Assembly (NCBI GenBank): GCA_008931825.1
Contig: QXVZ01015689.1
Span: 4,405 to 28,102, forward strand
Source of the DNA: Phallusia fumigata
Lineage: Eukaryota > Chordata > Ascidiacea > Phlebobranchia > Ascidiidae
Direction: 5' to 3'
DNA: 23,698 bases
This document shows positions 1 through 10,635 of the stretch, piece after piece. The notes under the pieces are model-generated. The model was not told the DNA's origin. It made no database searches and saw only the letters and a program-made list of their open reading frames with translations. Every line of letters begins with the position of its first letter. Within the stretch, counting starts at the first letter, position 1. The position numbers and the translations under genes are program-made.

Positions 1-372
1 AGTAGCATCCGATTTCGCTGTTGTACTTAGAGTTTCTTTGCTCGTTGTTGTACTTGTCTTGGTTGTAGTCTGTGCTTTGGTCGTTGTCGTGTCGCCAAGG
101 TCTTCGGCGGTAAGTTCGTTACTATCAAGGTACTGCTCATAAAAAAGATCTGTGCCATTGTCGATCCCGAAATAATCGTCTGTTAAATCGCCACCTCCCT
201 CTCCTAACGCAGTTGGGTCGCTCGTAGTCGTGGTCGTTGGACTTTCAGTGGTCGAAAGCAGCGAAAGAAACTGTGCAAGTCCATCAGCCCAAACATCGCG
301 CTTTCTTACAGGCGCTCCGCCACTTTGCCACACCGACAAGGCAACGATAATAACAAATACATATCTCCTCAT
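1..372 (-). CDS. Secreted threonine-rich (mucin-like) protein, N-terminal part
   Basis: Reading the minus strand from the ATG at 372-370 gives 124 codons without a stop to the window edge, so the gene is 3'-truncated here. Residues 1-19 form a signal peptide: two arginines, then a hydrophobic run (YVFVIIVALSVW) ending in small residues SGG/A. Residues 22-25 (VRKR) are a basic site that a proprotein convertase could cut. Two threonine-rich blocks follow, about residues 41-54 and 95-118, with runs of four or five Thr, separated by an acidic Gly/Asp/Tyr segment with one N-glycosylation sequon (N72-G-T). Such Thr clusters are typical O-glycosylation tracts. I do not recognise the family. The signal-peptide start and the lack of stops over 372 bases make a real first exon likely. 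It is transcribed away from the sulfotransferase genes. Confidence 0.7.
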   Translation of the reverse strand, partial: MRRYVFVIIVALSVWQSGGAPVRKRDVWADGLAQFLSLLSTTESPTTTTTSDPTALGEGGGDLTDDYFGIDNGTDLFYEQYLDSNELTAEDLGDTTTTKAQTTTKTSTTTSKETLSTTAKSDAT

Positions 373-3300
373 GGTTCTTGTAAACAACTTTGTACCGCTG
401 CTCGCAGTTAGTGCATACTGATACACGAATACCTTATGCTCGCACGTAATTTCCCTGATAATTAATATGTTTCAACTTTACCAGGGCGCACTATTTCTCA
501 ACATCAGATCCCGACAGTTCGACGGACTTGTCGTATCAACTGGATCTTTCTATGTTTCAGAGTTGAACGTGTAGCCTTGTAGCCCTAGGCCTTCACACAC
601 GGACACGTTGTGGGCAGTGGTTTGCCTTTCGTTGGGCTCGTACCGGTTCTGCCAGTCTGATAGCTACGTCATATACGTGGGTTTATAATTATCCGCCCGT
701 GGTCATGTTTGGATGTTATGACCAAGTTTACCGACAAGGGGAATAATGTGTTGTTAGCGTTGGTTGTGTTTCCCAAGTACCTTGTTTACAGTTTTCCATT
801 TTGTGGTAAAAAGTGTTGATATTTTCCTTTCAGCCAAAATCATGTGCAGTTGATTACGAAGTCATTTTGCTCCAACGGCACTAACAAAGTTTTTTCATGT
901 CTATTGCACTACCAAGTTTATGAAATACCCAAAAAAACGTTTTTACTTTTTTGTACAACAACTATTCGAAAACTAAGTGAACAACTTACAGTTGTAAGTG
1001 ATCTTTACCTAAAAACACAAGTAAAACGTTTTTATAGGTTTCGAAAAAAGCTTTTATTATCGTCGATATATGTTTATCCACAAGTACTGGGTTGTATTGT
1101 TTCTGCTTCATATTATATCCATTTTTAATCACACACTGTACGTGTAACGTAATGCCCCAGCAGAATTGGTATATTCACAACCCGTCATAAAAACGTTTGT
1201 TCTCATAAAGTGTTTTAACGTGGAAAGGATAGAATGAAAATAACTTGATGACAATCTCGCGAAGGTCTGCATGACGCACGAAGCCCTCTGGCTATTCCAG
1301 GCAATTTGTGTTTTATCTTTGCCACAAGCATATCCACAAATTGCTATTGTTCGTTGCGCGTTTGCTTGATATCGTTCACGAGGTTAAATGGAGTGCAAAA
1401 GCCTCTGTAATGTTTAAAAGTAAAAACGGTCGTGTACCTACTACCTACCCTTCCTCGAAAAAAGTACAAAACAAAAAAATTCTGAATGTTTTTGAAAAAT
1501 TTGTTTATTAGCACATCTTTAAAGAAACATGAGGACTTCCTCTTCTGCGCACCTTTTACCTCTTGAGGTTTTTCCATGTAATCCTATGTGTAGACTTATT
1601 GACCTGCGCGTGTAGGCTCAAATGTGTTGTTTTCATTCTGAACGGAAAGTTGAGCGTCCACGATTGACAGATTTCTTTGTATATGCGAACGCTATCATCA
1701 CCCAATCTTGACTATACTTGGAGCATAAAAGCGGCAAAAAAATTTTTGGGATTTTTTCGAACTTCTGCGAAAACACTTGGCAACATTTTATTGATTTGAG
1801 TGACAGCAAATATCGCGCTCAGAAAAGAATCAACGTAATTGGGGACGCGTGTATCCCGGCCAGAACGGCGCTAAGCCGAGCTATATACAACTCACATTGC
1901 GATAGGACGCTGAATTATTAACGAGCTGTATGGGAGAAATTATTTCCCTCGTGAACAGTTGAACCCAACAGGACGAAACGAATTACGAGAGACTCCACAG
2001 AGGACTGCTGTCGGTATGAATGCTCATCGGTGGCTGTAAATGACGAACTGAATATTGATAGGGAAATAAAACTTCCAATTAAATAGAAACTACAGCCCAT
2101 AACGATTGTAATAAGAGATCGACTCAATGGAGTTGTCAAAAAATCGCTTTAACTGTTTCTACAAAGCCTGTAGACGTTCGAATAATAATTCTAGGAATCA
2201 GTTTTAAGTTCTGCAGCATTTAAGTGTTTAGAGTTCTTGTATGTACTGCTGCTTATTTGAGAGCCTATAGGCACAGGATTTCCAACTTTTATCAGAATTT
2301 TGTTTCATTTTTTCCTATAAGTTGTGGTACAATTTGCATTAAGCCTCAAAGGCATCAGATATCCTGTGTGTCGGACATTTTAAGCCGGGTCGATTTCAAA
2401 TTTTAATGAAATTTCCACATTGATTAAAAAACATCTGCAAAGGGGTTTGGTCTGTAGACAATTACCTTTGACAGCATAGAGATCTTATCAGCTTTGTGCA
2501 CAGGACCAGTTTATTTATACCAAGTATTTTGAGCTATCCATGACGACGGATATTAAGGTTTTGTCCGTAATACCGTCAAAGTACGCTTTTATTCTGATAC
2601 TAAGTATGATTATATAGCTCCCTTTATCCATTCTCCCCCTGGAGCTTATCTCCATTTTTCGCTGGACAACGCACAAATGTTGGTCGCTCCTCCGGAAAAG
2701 CTTGTTTTGTGTCATGTTTTGCAACAACAAAAACCCGTTAAGCCACAGAAGAAACTAAACACTTGGTTTCAATTTACCTTTTTACTTGTGAAGCACTGTG
2801 TGGTAGTTATATAAGTTCCAAGTTTCGTGTCTATATGTGTTTTTTTACCATTTCAAAGCCATTTTTCGCATGAAAATGCCGGGCAGTAATTCAAATGTCG
2901 AAGTGGTTCAGTGGATGTTTTTTGACAGTTACAGTCTCCACAACAGATTAGGCACTTTTTTAACTGCCAGCTTAACAAAGAAGCGTGCCTGGCGGAACTT
3001 TGTGTACTTTCCGAAAACGTATTATTTTTCCCTTGTGGGACCAGTAGTGGCAACAATGCGTCACGATAAGCGAGGCAAATGGAAAATTCAGACACGAAGT
3101 CTGTTACAGTTTACACACCACGCTTTGATCTCCAACGTTGTTTGACACCAGAGTGAAGAGATCTATACCTTGTAACAACAACACCCTTGACGGCTCTGTG
3201 CTTGTTGTCCTTGTCGCTTGTGTGGGACAAAAAACGATAACGGATCTCAGTAGATACGTTGACAGCAACCTGACAGGTTTTTCTTCTTATTCTTAGGTTT

Positions 3301-5106
3301 TAAGGCGTTGAAAGTAAGAAATGATACACGGGCTCGTGAAGCGAGTTTAGGATCACACTTTGTTCTGTCAACCCTGACGGAAGCTATTATTAGCACAACA
3401 AAGAAAAAGTTGTAGTTGATTTCGATGAACTTTTTAAAAGTTGCCCGAAGTAAGCTTGGTTACGAACCCGTTTTATAACATCCAAGTAGCTTGGGTCACT
3501 CTCTTTGGGCACAAAGGTCTTTTTAATCAAAAGAAGTCACAATTTTCGGAAGCAATTACAGTCCGCCTTCGGCTTATACCTGGCTTAAAGCGATTCGGCT
3601 GACCAAGCCCTTTGAAATGACCAGCAACTAAACTTAAACCGTTTCGCACAACGTCCAGTAATGTTAGGCTACATAGCAGTTTTCTCTGAACACCGGATTT
3701 AGGGCGCGCAGGCAAAAAAGGGGGAAGCCTCGCTGATGAGAGCAAGTGATAGATTGTAGTCTACATTCAGCGAGAATGAGAACCCCGTAGCCAGTCGACC
3801 AGAAAAAGTGCAGCTCCACTGCAGGTACGGTTCATTGCGTGAACATAAATCGCGCACACCAACTAGAGAGAGGTGCTTAGTGAATGAACCAGACTCTAAG
3901 GGATGTGTGTGTTGCTTAGAGTGTCTGCGAATCTAACTACAGGATTGGTAATTGTAAATAAGCGGGATGATGGCCCGTTCAAAGCAAGTGTCGATTACGT
4001 AGCTTGGGGCGGTTTTCAGAACCAAATAGTTTCCAAACATCGGCAGGTAGCTATTATCTCGTTCAGTGCAAAGTAGTCAGCGGGTTGAAACTGTCGCCGT
4101 CAGCCAAACTTAGACGACAAGTGAATGTTTGTTTTGTGGATTTTGTCTCATGAAGTGTCGCAGTGAGGAAAGACAAGTTGCAGGTTTGAACTACTACCTG
4201 GGCAGCTGTATTTTAAACGAGCTCGTGGCCACCTTTCTTTTGGGACATCAAACAACATTAATCGTTGTGTCCTTGGTGTAGCACCAAACAGTCTAGTAGC
4301 CGCTTATCTTTGGTTTTGGGTAGTGGGTGAATTATTTTTCTAATAAACAAAGTGGCAACTAGTTGTTACGTAATACAGTTACGCTCAGAGCAACAGCCTA
4401 TCTATATTTCTCTGATGTCTGGCGATGTTATTGGACTGGTAAAATAATCTACAATGACATCGCTACCTACGTCAGTTCATTTCCAAGCCATAACTTTTGA
4501 CATCACAGAAATATCGGCGATTTTAGGATGATAAAAACTGCAGCTTAGACGAGGCTCAGTCGGTCATCAGCAGTTGCGCCGCGGGGGCTTACGCGAGTCG
4601 CCTGTATTCGTTTATCGCCCGGACGTGAAGTCGGTACAGGCAAACATTGACAGACAACCGAGAACAGGAAATCAGCAAAACGACAGCTCTCTAGAGATTA
4701 CGCGCTGAAGAATTCCTGCCACCTGGGGTTTACCTTCCTACCGGCAAATCGTGTTGATGAGCGACGACTGACATGTGTATCACGATTTTCTAGTATTTGC
4801 GCTGAGCTGTGTACTCAGTGCTTCTCAGCCCTTCGTAAAATGCCAACAAGCTTTTCCGACAGTTTTTGAGGCCCAGTAGTATTTCACCTAATGGAAGACC
4901 CACTGTATACGTGTTTTTACTGTAACACTTTGTCCTTCTTTACGGACCATGCCAAATAGTTTGTCGATTAGCACGATCAAGAAATGAAAAACGTTTATCT
5001 TGCAAAAATATGTGCTTCGCTTCGAAGTGCGTTAATGATTAGCTGGCAAAGTTTTTCAAAGGCAAATTTTCGTTCCTAAAATCACCATATTGAATGCACA
5101 ATTTCT
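373..5106. other. Long intergenic region, no supported gene
   Basis: About 4.7 kb between the divergent left-edge gene and the first sulfotransferase. I see only short open frames of about 60-100 codons in both strands, none with a recognisable domain or a chain of splice-compatible exons. The stretches around 3530-3760 and 4560-4760 are more GC-rich than the rest and could hold promoter or 5' UTR sequence, but I cannot assign either. A minus-strand frame at 1918-2139 with a membrane-anchor-like start is listed separately. Confidence 0.5.
1918..2139 (-). CDS. Possible small membrane-anchored ORF
   Basis: A 73-codon minus-strand frame starts at the ATG at 2139-2137. Residues 9-32 are a hydrophobic stretch (LITIVMGCSFYLIG, then SFISLSIF) preceded by a short tail with one arginine, which looks like a type II signal anchor. 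It is followed by a polar Ser/Thr/Gln-rich segment. The frame ends with TAA, and I found no convincing donor that would extend it to another exon. No family is recognised. In AT-rich DNA a chance frame of this size with a hydrophobic patch is common, so this is only a candidate. Confidence 0.18.
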   Translation of the reverse strand: MTTPLSRSLITIVMGCSFYLIGSFISLSIFSSSFTATDEHSYRQQSSVESLVIRFVLLGSTVHEGNNFSHTAR

Positions 5107-5197
5107 TTCAGAGAGGCAGACTTGTAGAAAATAACATCACCATGACTTAAGGGCGCGCATATGCCAAGGTTTTTGTTATTCAATGATGTAAATGAGA
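5107..5197 (+). promoter_or_regulatory. 5' leader of sulfotransferase A: splice acceptor, minimal uORF, two in-frame starts
   Basis: A pyrimidine tract ending in CAG at 5109-5111 is a good 3' splice site 49 bases before the main ATG. It could receive a 5' UTR exon or, if the host is an ascidian, a spliced leader. A three-codon upstream ORF (ATG ACT TAA, 5142-5150) has a strong start context (CACCATGA) and ends 10 bases before the ATG at 5161. A second in-frame ATG at 5197 would give a shorter, basic cytoplasmic tail (MFKKR) directly before the membrane anchor, which is more typical of Golgi type II enzymes. Confidence 0.45.
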
Positions 5198-8100
5198 TGT
5201 TCAAGAAACGCTTGCAAGTGGCGGCTGCCTTGGCTATCCTGGTATTCGTGGTGACTTTCGTCTACACAGCGACTTGGATGAAATCCTACACATTGGGTAC
5301 GAAAAGTCGCAGCAGGCACACATTGAAGGGAATTTACCTCAATGACCACGATAAGCTCAATCGCGATACGAACACCTTTAAGGGACCGCTTAAAAAATCG
5401 GTTTTGCATCGCTTTGTCTACAAGGAGCCGACAAGGACGCGTAACTTAAGTCAGCAAAGTGCGGATGATCGTAAGTATGCAAGTCTGTATGGGACAAGGC
5501 GGGCGTTCTTCGACTCTTTCATCCATGGCTTGAGGGAAACTGATGACCCGATCGTGCTCAAGGAGAGTTATGCTACTTGGAATAAGAAATGGCTCTCGCT
5601 TACAGATAACGGGATTGAAATGTTAGGTGAGGAAAAACCGCAGTTAATTTTAGTTCTCAAAGCTCGTAGACGATCCAGCAAATATTGAAAACTCGACTTT
5701 GCTACAGATTCTTAGAACTGAATCGTATTTAAAATGTTACGGAATGTTTATTCCACGATTTAATTCGTGTTAGTGTGTTGACACAGGCGAACGTGCAAAC
5801 TGGCAACGATTTGGTGAGTGTGAGCACCCGGTTTTTAAAGCTACAACACAACGATTCATACCAAACCAATTTCTACATTTTTGACAAGTTATGTCTGAAA
5901 ATCAGTTGGTATGCGAAGTTAACGTTCAGCATTGAAATTTCCACACAGCCCAGCGAAAACTACGCAACGTTTCCACGGATGAGAAATACATCACCAGGAG
6001 GAAAGAAGTCATGGATCGCTGCAGTCAACTCCCACACAACAGACACGTGGATCTATCGAGAATGGTGTTTGACGATCATCACAAGACGATCATGTGTGTT
6101 GTACCGAAGGTTTGTGCCGGTTCTGCTCTGCCTCTGGGCGTCTCACAGCACAAGATTCACACGTTTTTAGTACAGCTGAATAATTGAAGTGTGAAAATCG
6201 GTGAAAATGCACAATGTAGAACTATGCATGTGTGGGGACCCATGCGTTTCTGCCAGCAGAAACAATCATGTCATAAATAGCGCTGGTGACTATAAGACCC
6301 AATGTAATATAATGTGGGGAATATATCCTTTTTTAATATAGGGTAATAGTGTATGTAGAATGTCTATATATGGTAAGCCACCCTTCTAGTTTTTTGCTAG
6401 AAAAAAGAGTTTTTTACTTTAATTTCATGTTAGATAGAATCACGAAAGAGGTCGCGACTGAAAGAAAACTCGAAAATAAACAAAACGTATTTGTAGCAAT
6501 ATGAAGCGCTCACCCATGTAACATAATGCGTTAACTCATCACATATTTTCAAAATTGTCTGGTATACCACCGGCTGTGTGTAGAAATACTTCTGGCATTT
6601 TTGTCACAAATTCGATGCCCGAGCGTCTTATTTATAGCATTTTTATCATGGAATTACGCTCCAGTGACAAACAACAACGTATTCAATATCACGCACCGAA
6701 ATGGCTTTGATCAAAATTGCCGGAAGCAAAAAATTTTCAAAACATTTCTCCAAGCTGAAAAACCTGATTAAGCCACACTGTTGGTAAAGCTGCGTCGGCA
6801 CAAGTGGAGACGACTGAGATTGTAACGTTTGTCGTTGTTGTTCGAAAGGAAATGTAAATACGGAAATGTTACTGATTTCCGCCTAACACGGAAGTCCAGG
6901 TCATGTCAATAACTTACGACAGACCATTTGCCAGGGGTGTTATTAACATTAAATAACCACGTCACATACATTGCTGTGCCAATTTTTGTTGAACTTTACC
7001 ACATTAAATTGCCTTCATTCCAGAGACAGCGATATTTTGAGCCATGAGAGATTTAATTTCCTGTAATATCCTCGCATCTTATTATCGCAGGCTGCTTGCA
7101 CAACATGGAAACGCATCATGTGGTATTTGATGGGCAGGGAGAACAACCAATCAGCTCTCCCCTTTATTGACCCTAAACTCCTGGTGCTAAACAACGGATA
7201 CATTCCCACACTTGACAAGTAATTAAGAGCGTTTGTTTCCTGATTAGCTGATTCGATATTAATGCCGAAGTCAGCTGATAACCCAGCAGTAGGAATGGAG
7301 TCGATTCATGGACCGATTCTTGTATGCTTATGCCACTAATGGCTGCCTTATTGATTCATGTTCACTTCAGGCAATAAGTATATTAGCAGGTTTTGTTTCA
7401 CCAGCAGTTGTACGCTCAAACTTGTGTGTAAAACGGACTGGATAAGACGCCTTCCTCATACTTGCTGTCCTGTACCATAAATTTAAAACTGGGTCTAACA
7501 CAAAAACGTGTCAACGCCGAACGACGTAATGCCAATAGTGCTTCCAAAAAAGCTTTATGTACCATGTGTGCTTTCCATATGACTTGAATCGACTAAGCAC
7601 GCCCTTAGCTCACAACAAGCGCTGGAATACGTCGCATCAATAAGAGGCTTCAGCGCTGTGAAAACCAGACAACGTTTGCTTGATGTTTAAACAAACTTTC
7701 AGAAGCAACGAATCGACATAAGAGCTAGGGGATTACCTTATTTTGAAGTTGAAACCCTCTCGGTGAACTACTGAGATGGACTTAACGAGTTTCAAGTTGT
7801 CTTCCGTCCCGTCAAAGCAAATATATTGCGTCACCGTTGAGGTTTTTGCGCCAAGGCGTCGTAACACCCCAGGCAAAGTTTGGACGGCGTTAAAAACGCC
7901 GTTTGTGGCCGCGGCAAAGTCAATTTGTTTTCAACCAACATAGAACTCTTTGTGCATCCACAACCCTGTGTAGACCCAAAGTTTTTATCTGTAGCGAACC
8001 ACAGCGCCCACAACGTAACTCAAACAACTATGAAGCCTAAGATAACGTTTTCTACAATGAATCTCAGTTTTCCTAAATAGCAAAACAGTTTCAAGTCGGT

Positions 8101-10556
8101 AAGAGTTTAAAATAAGTTTAAAATACAACATTTGTATTTTTGTGGAGATAAAATACTGGCCGCCCGTACTTGCGTTGTAAGCCGTAGCCAACCGTAACCC
8201 ACACATAAACTTATAGAAACCGGATAGCATCAATCAAGCATGAACTACCGGTACCTACAAGCAGTTTAAAGCTTGCCTGTACGCGGAACGGTCTCAAAAT
8301 ATATAGAACCAGTTGACTGGTTTCGTTCACGCAATAAGCGGCTCCCGAAACCCGAGTAAATCACACCGCTGGCACAAAGCTGTAGTTTTGTTGCGTGGGA
8401 ACGGCCCTGATGACGTCATTCGATTTACAGACTGAGTAAAACCGAGGCACTGCGACGGCTCGACACCTACACGACTTTTTTCGTGATGCGTCAGCCATAC
8501 GAGCGCCTGGTTTCCGCCTACAGCAGCAAGCTTACTGACCGCTCCAAAGCTTCCTACATGATGAGATTGGGACGGTGGATCGCACTACGGCAGTCGTCAC
8601 TCTATTTACACGGAATTTCCGCCACGAAGTAAGCAATGCAACTAATAAGGGCTCGCGTGATTGTCAGATGTCCAACGCTAAGGTCGCAAACAATTGAAGC
8701 TAAGTTCAGTAGCACTGTGGTCCCAAATTTCAATAATAATACACCAGTTTAACTGAGCCACCTTTGATACACGCGACTTACCCAACAAAGAACTTCATTG
8801 CATTAAAAAGGTTTAGCTTTTGGGGGTTATGGCATGGCCGGTTTAAATTATCAGCGATTTCGCATCAGTTAATCGTGTTTCGTAACTTGAACCACCTTTG
8901 TTGATAAGTTTGTGTGATTTTGAAACATTGTGGTCGGGTTATATTTAGACGGCGCCCGCCGAAGACAATTTTGGACGATCCGGCTTTTGTTGAGCTGACC
9001 GAATCGGAGAAGAACGATGTTCGGAAGTACGTTAAAGTGATGGAAAACGGCCAGGTTTCATTCCAGCAGTTTGTACGGTAAGAAAATCTCTAAAGCTCCT
9101 TTTGTAATGCAACAGTTGTTGGTTTGAACAGTTAAATTCGAACAAAGGAAAGCATGATTTCCTTGTAAGAAAGTTATTTTTTGGGGAAAAATTCAAACAT
9201 ATTTAGAAAACATAGTTTTCAAATAACTCGTAGAATATTGAAAAGGTTGTCGCTTGCGATCTTGTTAAATTAAAACGTTTATTCGTGAAAAAAATTATTT
9301 GAAAAACCCTTGTCATTTGTGTCAGTCTATGACCTTGCCTAAACGCCATCATCAGTATTTTTATTTTTCTAAACTGGACGTACTGTCGTTAAACACTACC
9401 AAGATAAACCGAAATGAACTCATTTAGCTATCAACACACAGCAAATGTGCATTGATGAACATAAACTTGTCACGATTAAACAGATTAATGACAGACTTGA
9501 CTATGTGTCACCGCTAAATGAATCGTTTTTTCCGTCTCGTATTGATTGAAATATTTCGGAAACAGTTGATATATCGATGACATGTCCTGTGAAGCAGATA
9601 TCATGAAATGTATTAAATAACCGCACAGACAGAAATTTGTGACATGAAAAATGCTGAAAAACATCTGTCCTTTGTTATGGCGATAAGTTGACATGGCGAA
9701 TTTCAAAAGCTAAAAACAAAACTTTAGTTTGTGCCAAGGTAAGTCCTGTTCATCTAACTTTATTGTTGGTGAAGTCGTTACTTCCGAGTTAAAGATGGAT
9801 AAAACGTCATCCCAGACTGATACGGAAAAAATAGATGCTTGAAACAGCTGTGGTCTAATCTGGCCATATTCAAGAATTCTGGATAGAAAATCTGAAATCT
9901 TCATTTACGTTAAGCTAGGGGACAATTTGCTCTGCTCTTTCAACAGCGGAAATTGTAGTTCGACGATAGAACCTTTGTTGAACGAGACATGAACTTTATT
10001 CTATACGTGGTATCGGACCTCTCCTATATATATGTTTTATGTCCAGTTAAGTGTTTGGTATTGACATTAATTTCCAGCTCTTTTATCCGTTAAAACATCG
10101 TGAATTGAATTTGCTTTCGCCAGGGAACGTACTCATTTCCACTCCTTCCTCCCCACCAAGCAAACTGATTACACGTTCACGTCAACAAAGCCGTGCTGAT
10201 GTCTTGAATTTGCCTAAAAATATGTTTTCTTCGTCAGGTACATCCTAGCTGAGGAGCGCTCGAAGCCGCTGTTCCGCTGGGACGTCCATTGGCGACCCCA
10301 GCTAACATTGTGTAACCCATGTGTTGTTAACTACGACCACATAGTGAAATTTGAAGACCTGGCACAAGATGCCAACGTCTTGCTGGAAAGTTTGCAGAAG
10401 GACGATCCCCCTGACCGACAGATTCGCCTGGAAATTGGAAATCCGTGGATTAATGAGTCCGTTGCCAAGGAATATTACGACACACTGACTAATATTGAAG
10501 ATCGAGGGATAAGGAAGGTTTACGATAAAGACATTTCTGTTCTCGGCTACTCGTAA
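5161..10556 (+). CDS. Carbohydrate sulfotransferase A (CHST8-14 / Sulfotransfer_2 type), complete, 7 exons
   Basis: Exons: 5161-5626, 5949-6109, 7091-7218, 8431-8628, 8949-9077, 10238-10556, plus an optional microexon at 5787-5813. All junctions are GT/AG and phase-consistent, giving 466 aa (475 with the microexon). The enzyme would transfer sulfate from PAPS to a hydroxyl on a glycan in the Golgi lumen. Visible features: a type II anchor at residues 20-39; a stem with sequons at N95 and N162; the 5'-phosphosulfate loop VPKAACTTWK at 207-216, split by the third-to-fourth exon junction (PK | AA); the 3'-phosphate motif FFVMRQPYERLVSAY at 268-282; and a C-terminal LCNPC...NYDHIVKFEDL segment from about 385 that is characteristic of this family, ending GYS-stop. 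Length is normal for the family. The acceptor sugar (GalNAc-4, glucuronic acid-3, or other) cannot be told from sequence alone. Confidence 0.88.
5787..5813 (+). CDS. Candidate 27-nt microexon of sulfotransferase A
   Basis: Twenty-seven bases lie between a CAG acceptor (5784-5786) and an excellent donor, GTGAGT, at 5814. Exon 1 leaves one base and the next exon starts with two, so both inclusion and skipping keep the frame. Inclusion adds nine residues (GERANWQRF replacing a single junction residue) in the stem between the membrane anchor and the catalytic domain. It could be a regulated cassette or a chance pair of splice sites. Confidence 0.4.
6110..7090 (+). other. Intron of sulfotransferase A, inside the PAPS-loop codons
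   Basis: A 981-bp phase-0 intron (GTTTGT...TCGCAG) that separates VPK from AACTTW. The interior is AT-rich, with short homopolymer runs and an AT-rich stretch at about 6295-6380. No gene or clear repeat is seen in it. Reading through the donor instead of splicing gives VPKVCAGSALPLG, which destroys the conserved loop, and this supports the splice. Confidence 0.8.
7219..8430 (+). other. Intron of sulfotransferase A with a short perfect hairpin
   Basis: A 1212-bp phase-2 intron. It holds an 8-bp perfect stem with a 3-base loop at 7884-7902 (ACGGCGTT / AACGCCGT) and one full cAMP-response-type octamer TGACGTCA at 8411-8418, 12 bases before the next exon. No exon-like segment was found. Confidence 0.7.
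8629..8948 (+). other. Intron of sulfotransferase A
   Basis: A 320-bp phase-2 intron, GTAAGC...TTTAG. Nothing further is recognised in it. Confidence 0.8.
9078..10237 (+). other. Intron of sulfotransferase A
   Basis: An 1160-bp phase-2 intron, GTAAGA...CGTCAG. Two adjacent short minus-strand frames (9485-9706 and 9710-9904) are open, but neither gives a recognisable domain. They may be chance or an eroded mobile-element fragment. Confidence 0.7.
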
Positions 10557-10629
10557 CAAAGCCTTGGCGCCTGCGGAAATGATAATCGTAGCAGTGGATC
10601 TTTGAGATTTGAAAGACCAGCCTTAGAGA

Positions 10630-10635
10630 AATAAA
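10630..10635 (+). terminator. Poly(A) signal AATAAA of sulfotransferase A
   Basis: A canonical hexamer 74 bases after the TAA stop (10554-10556). It implies a short 3' UTR for gene A. If gene A transcripts usually end here, any splicing into the downstream paralogous exons must compete with this site. Confidence 0.6.

Noticed and set aside
844-3145. Several 60-100 codon frames in the left intergenic region
   Set aside because: They overlap on both strands, lack recognisable domains and fit the expectation for AT-rich DNA.
5775-6170. A 131-codon plus-strand frame across the second exon region of sulfotransferase A
   Set aside because: It is a different frame from the one that gives the conserved VVPK sequence with good splice sites; the family motif decides against it.
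7738-7765. A short match to the terminal exon of sulfotransferase B (TTGAAGTTGAAACC) inside a gene A intron
   Set aside because: The match is about 14 bases and the surrounding frame carries stops and no family motif, so it is not evidence for a relic exon.
9485-9904. Two adjacent minus-strand frames in a sulfotransferase A intron
   Set aside because: The downstream one has a faint transposase-like look, but no motif is firm enough to name, and each frame is short.
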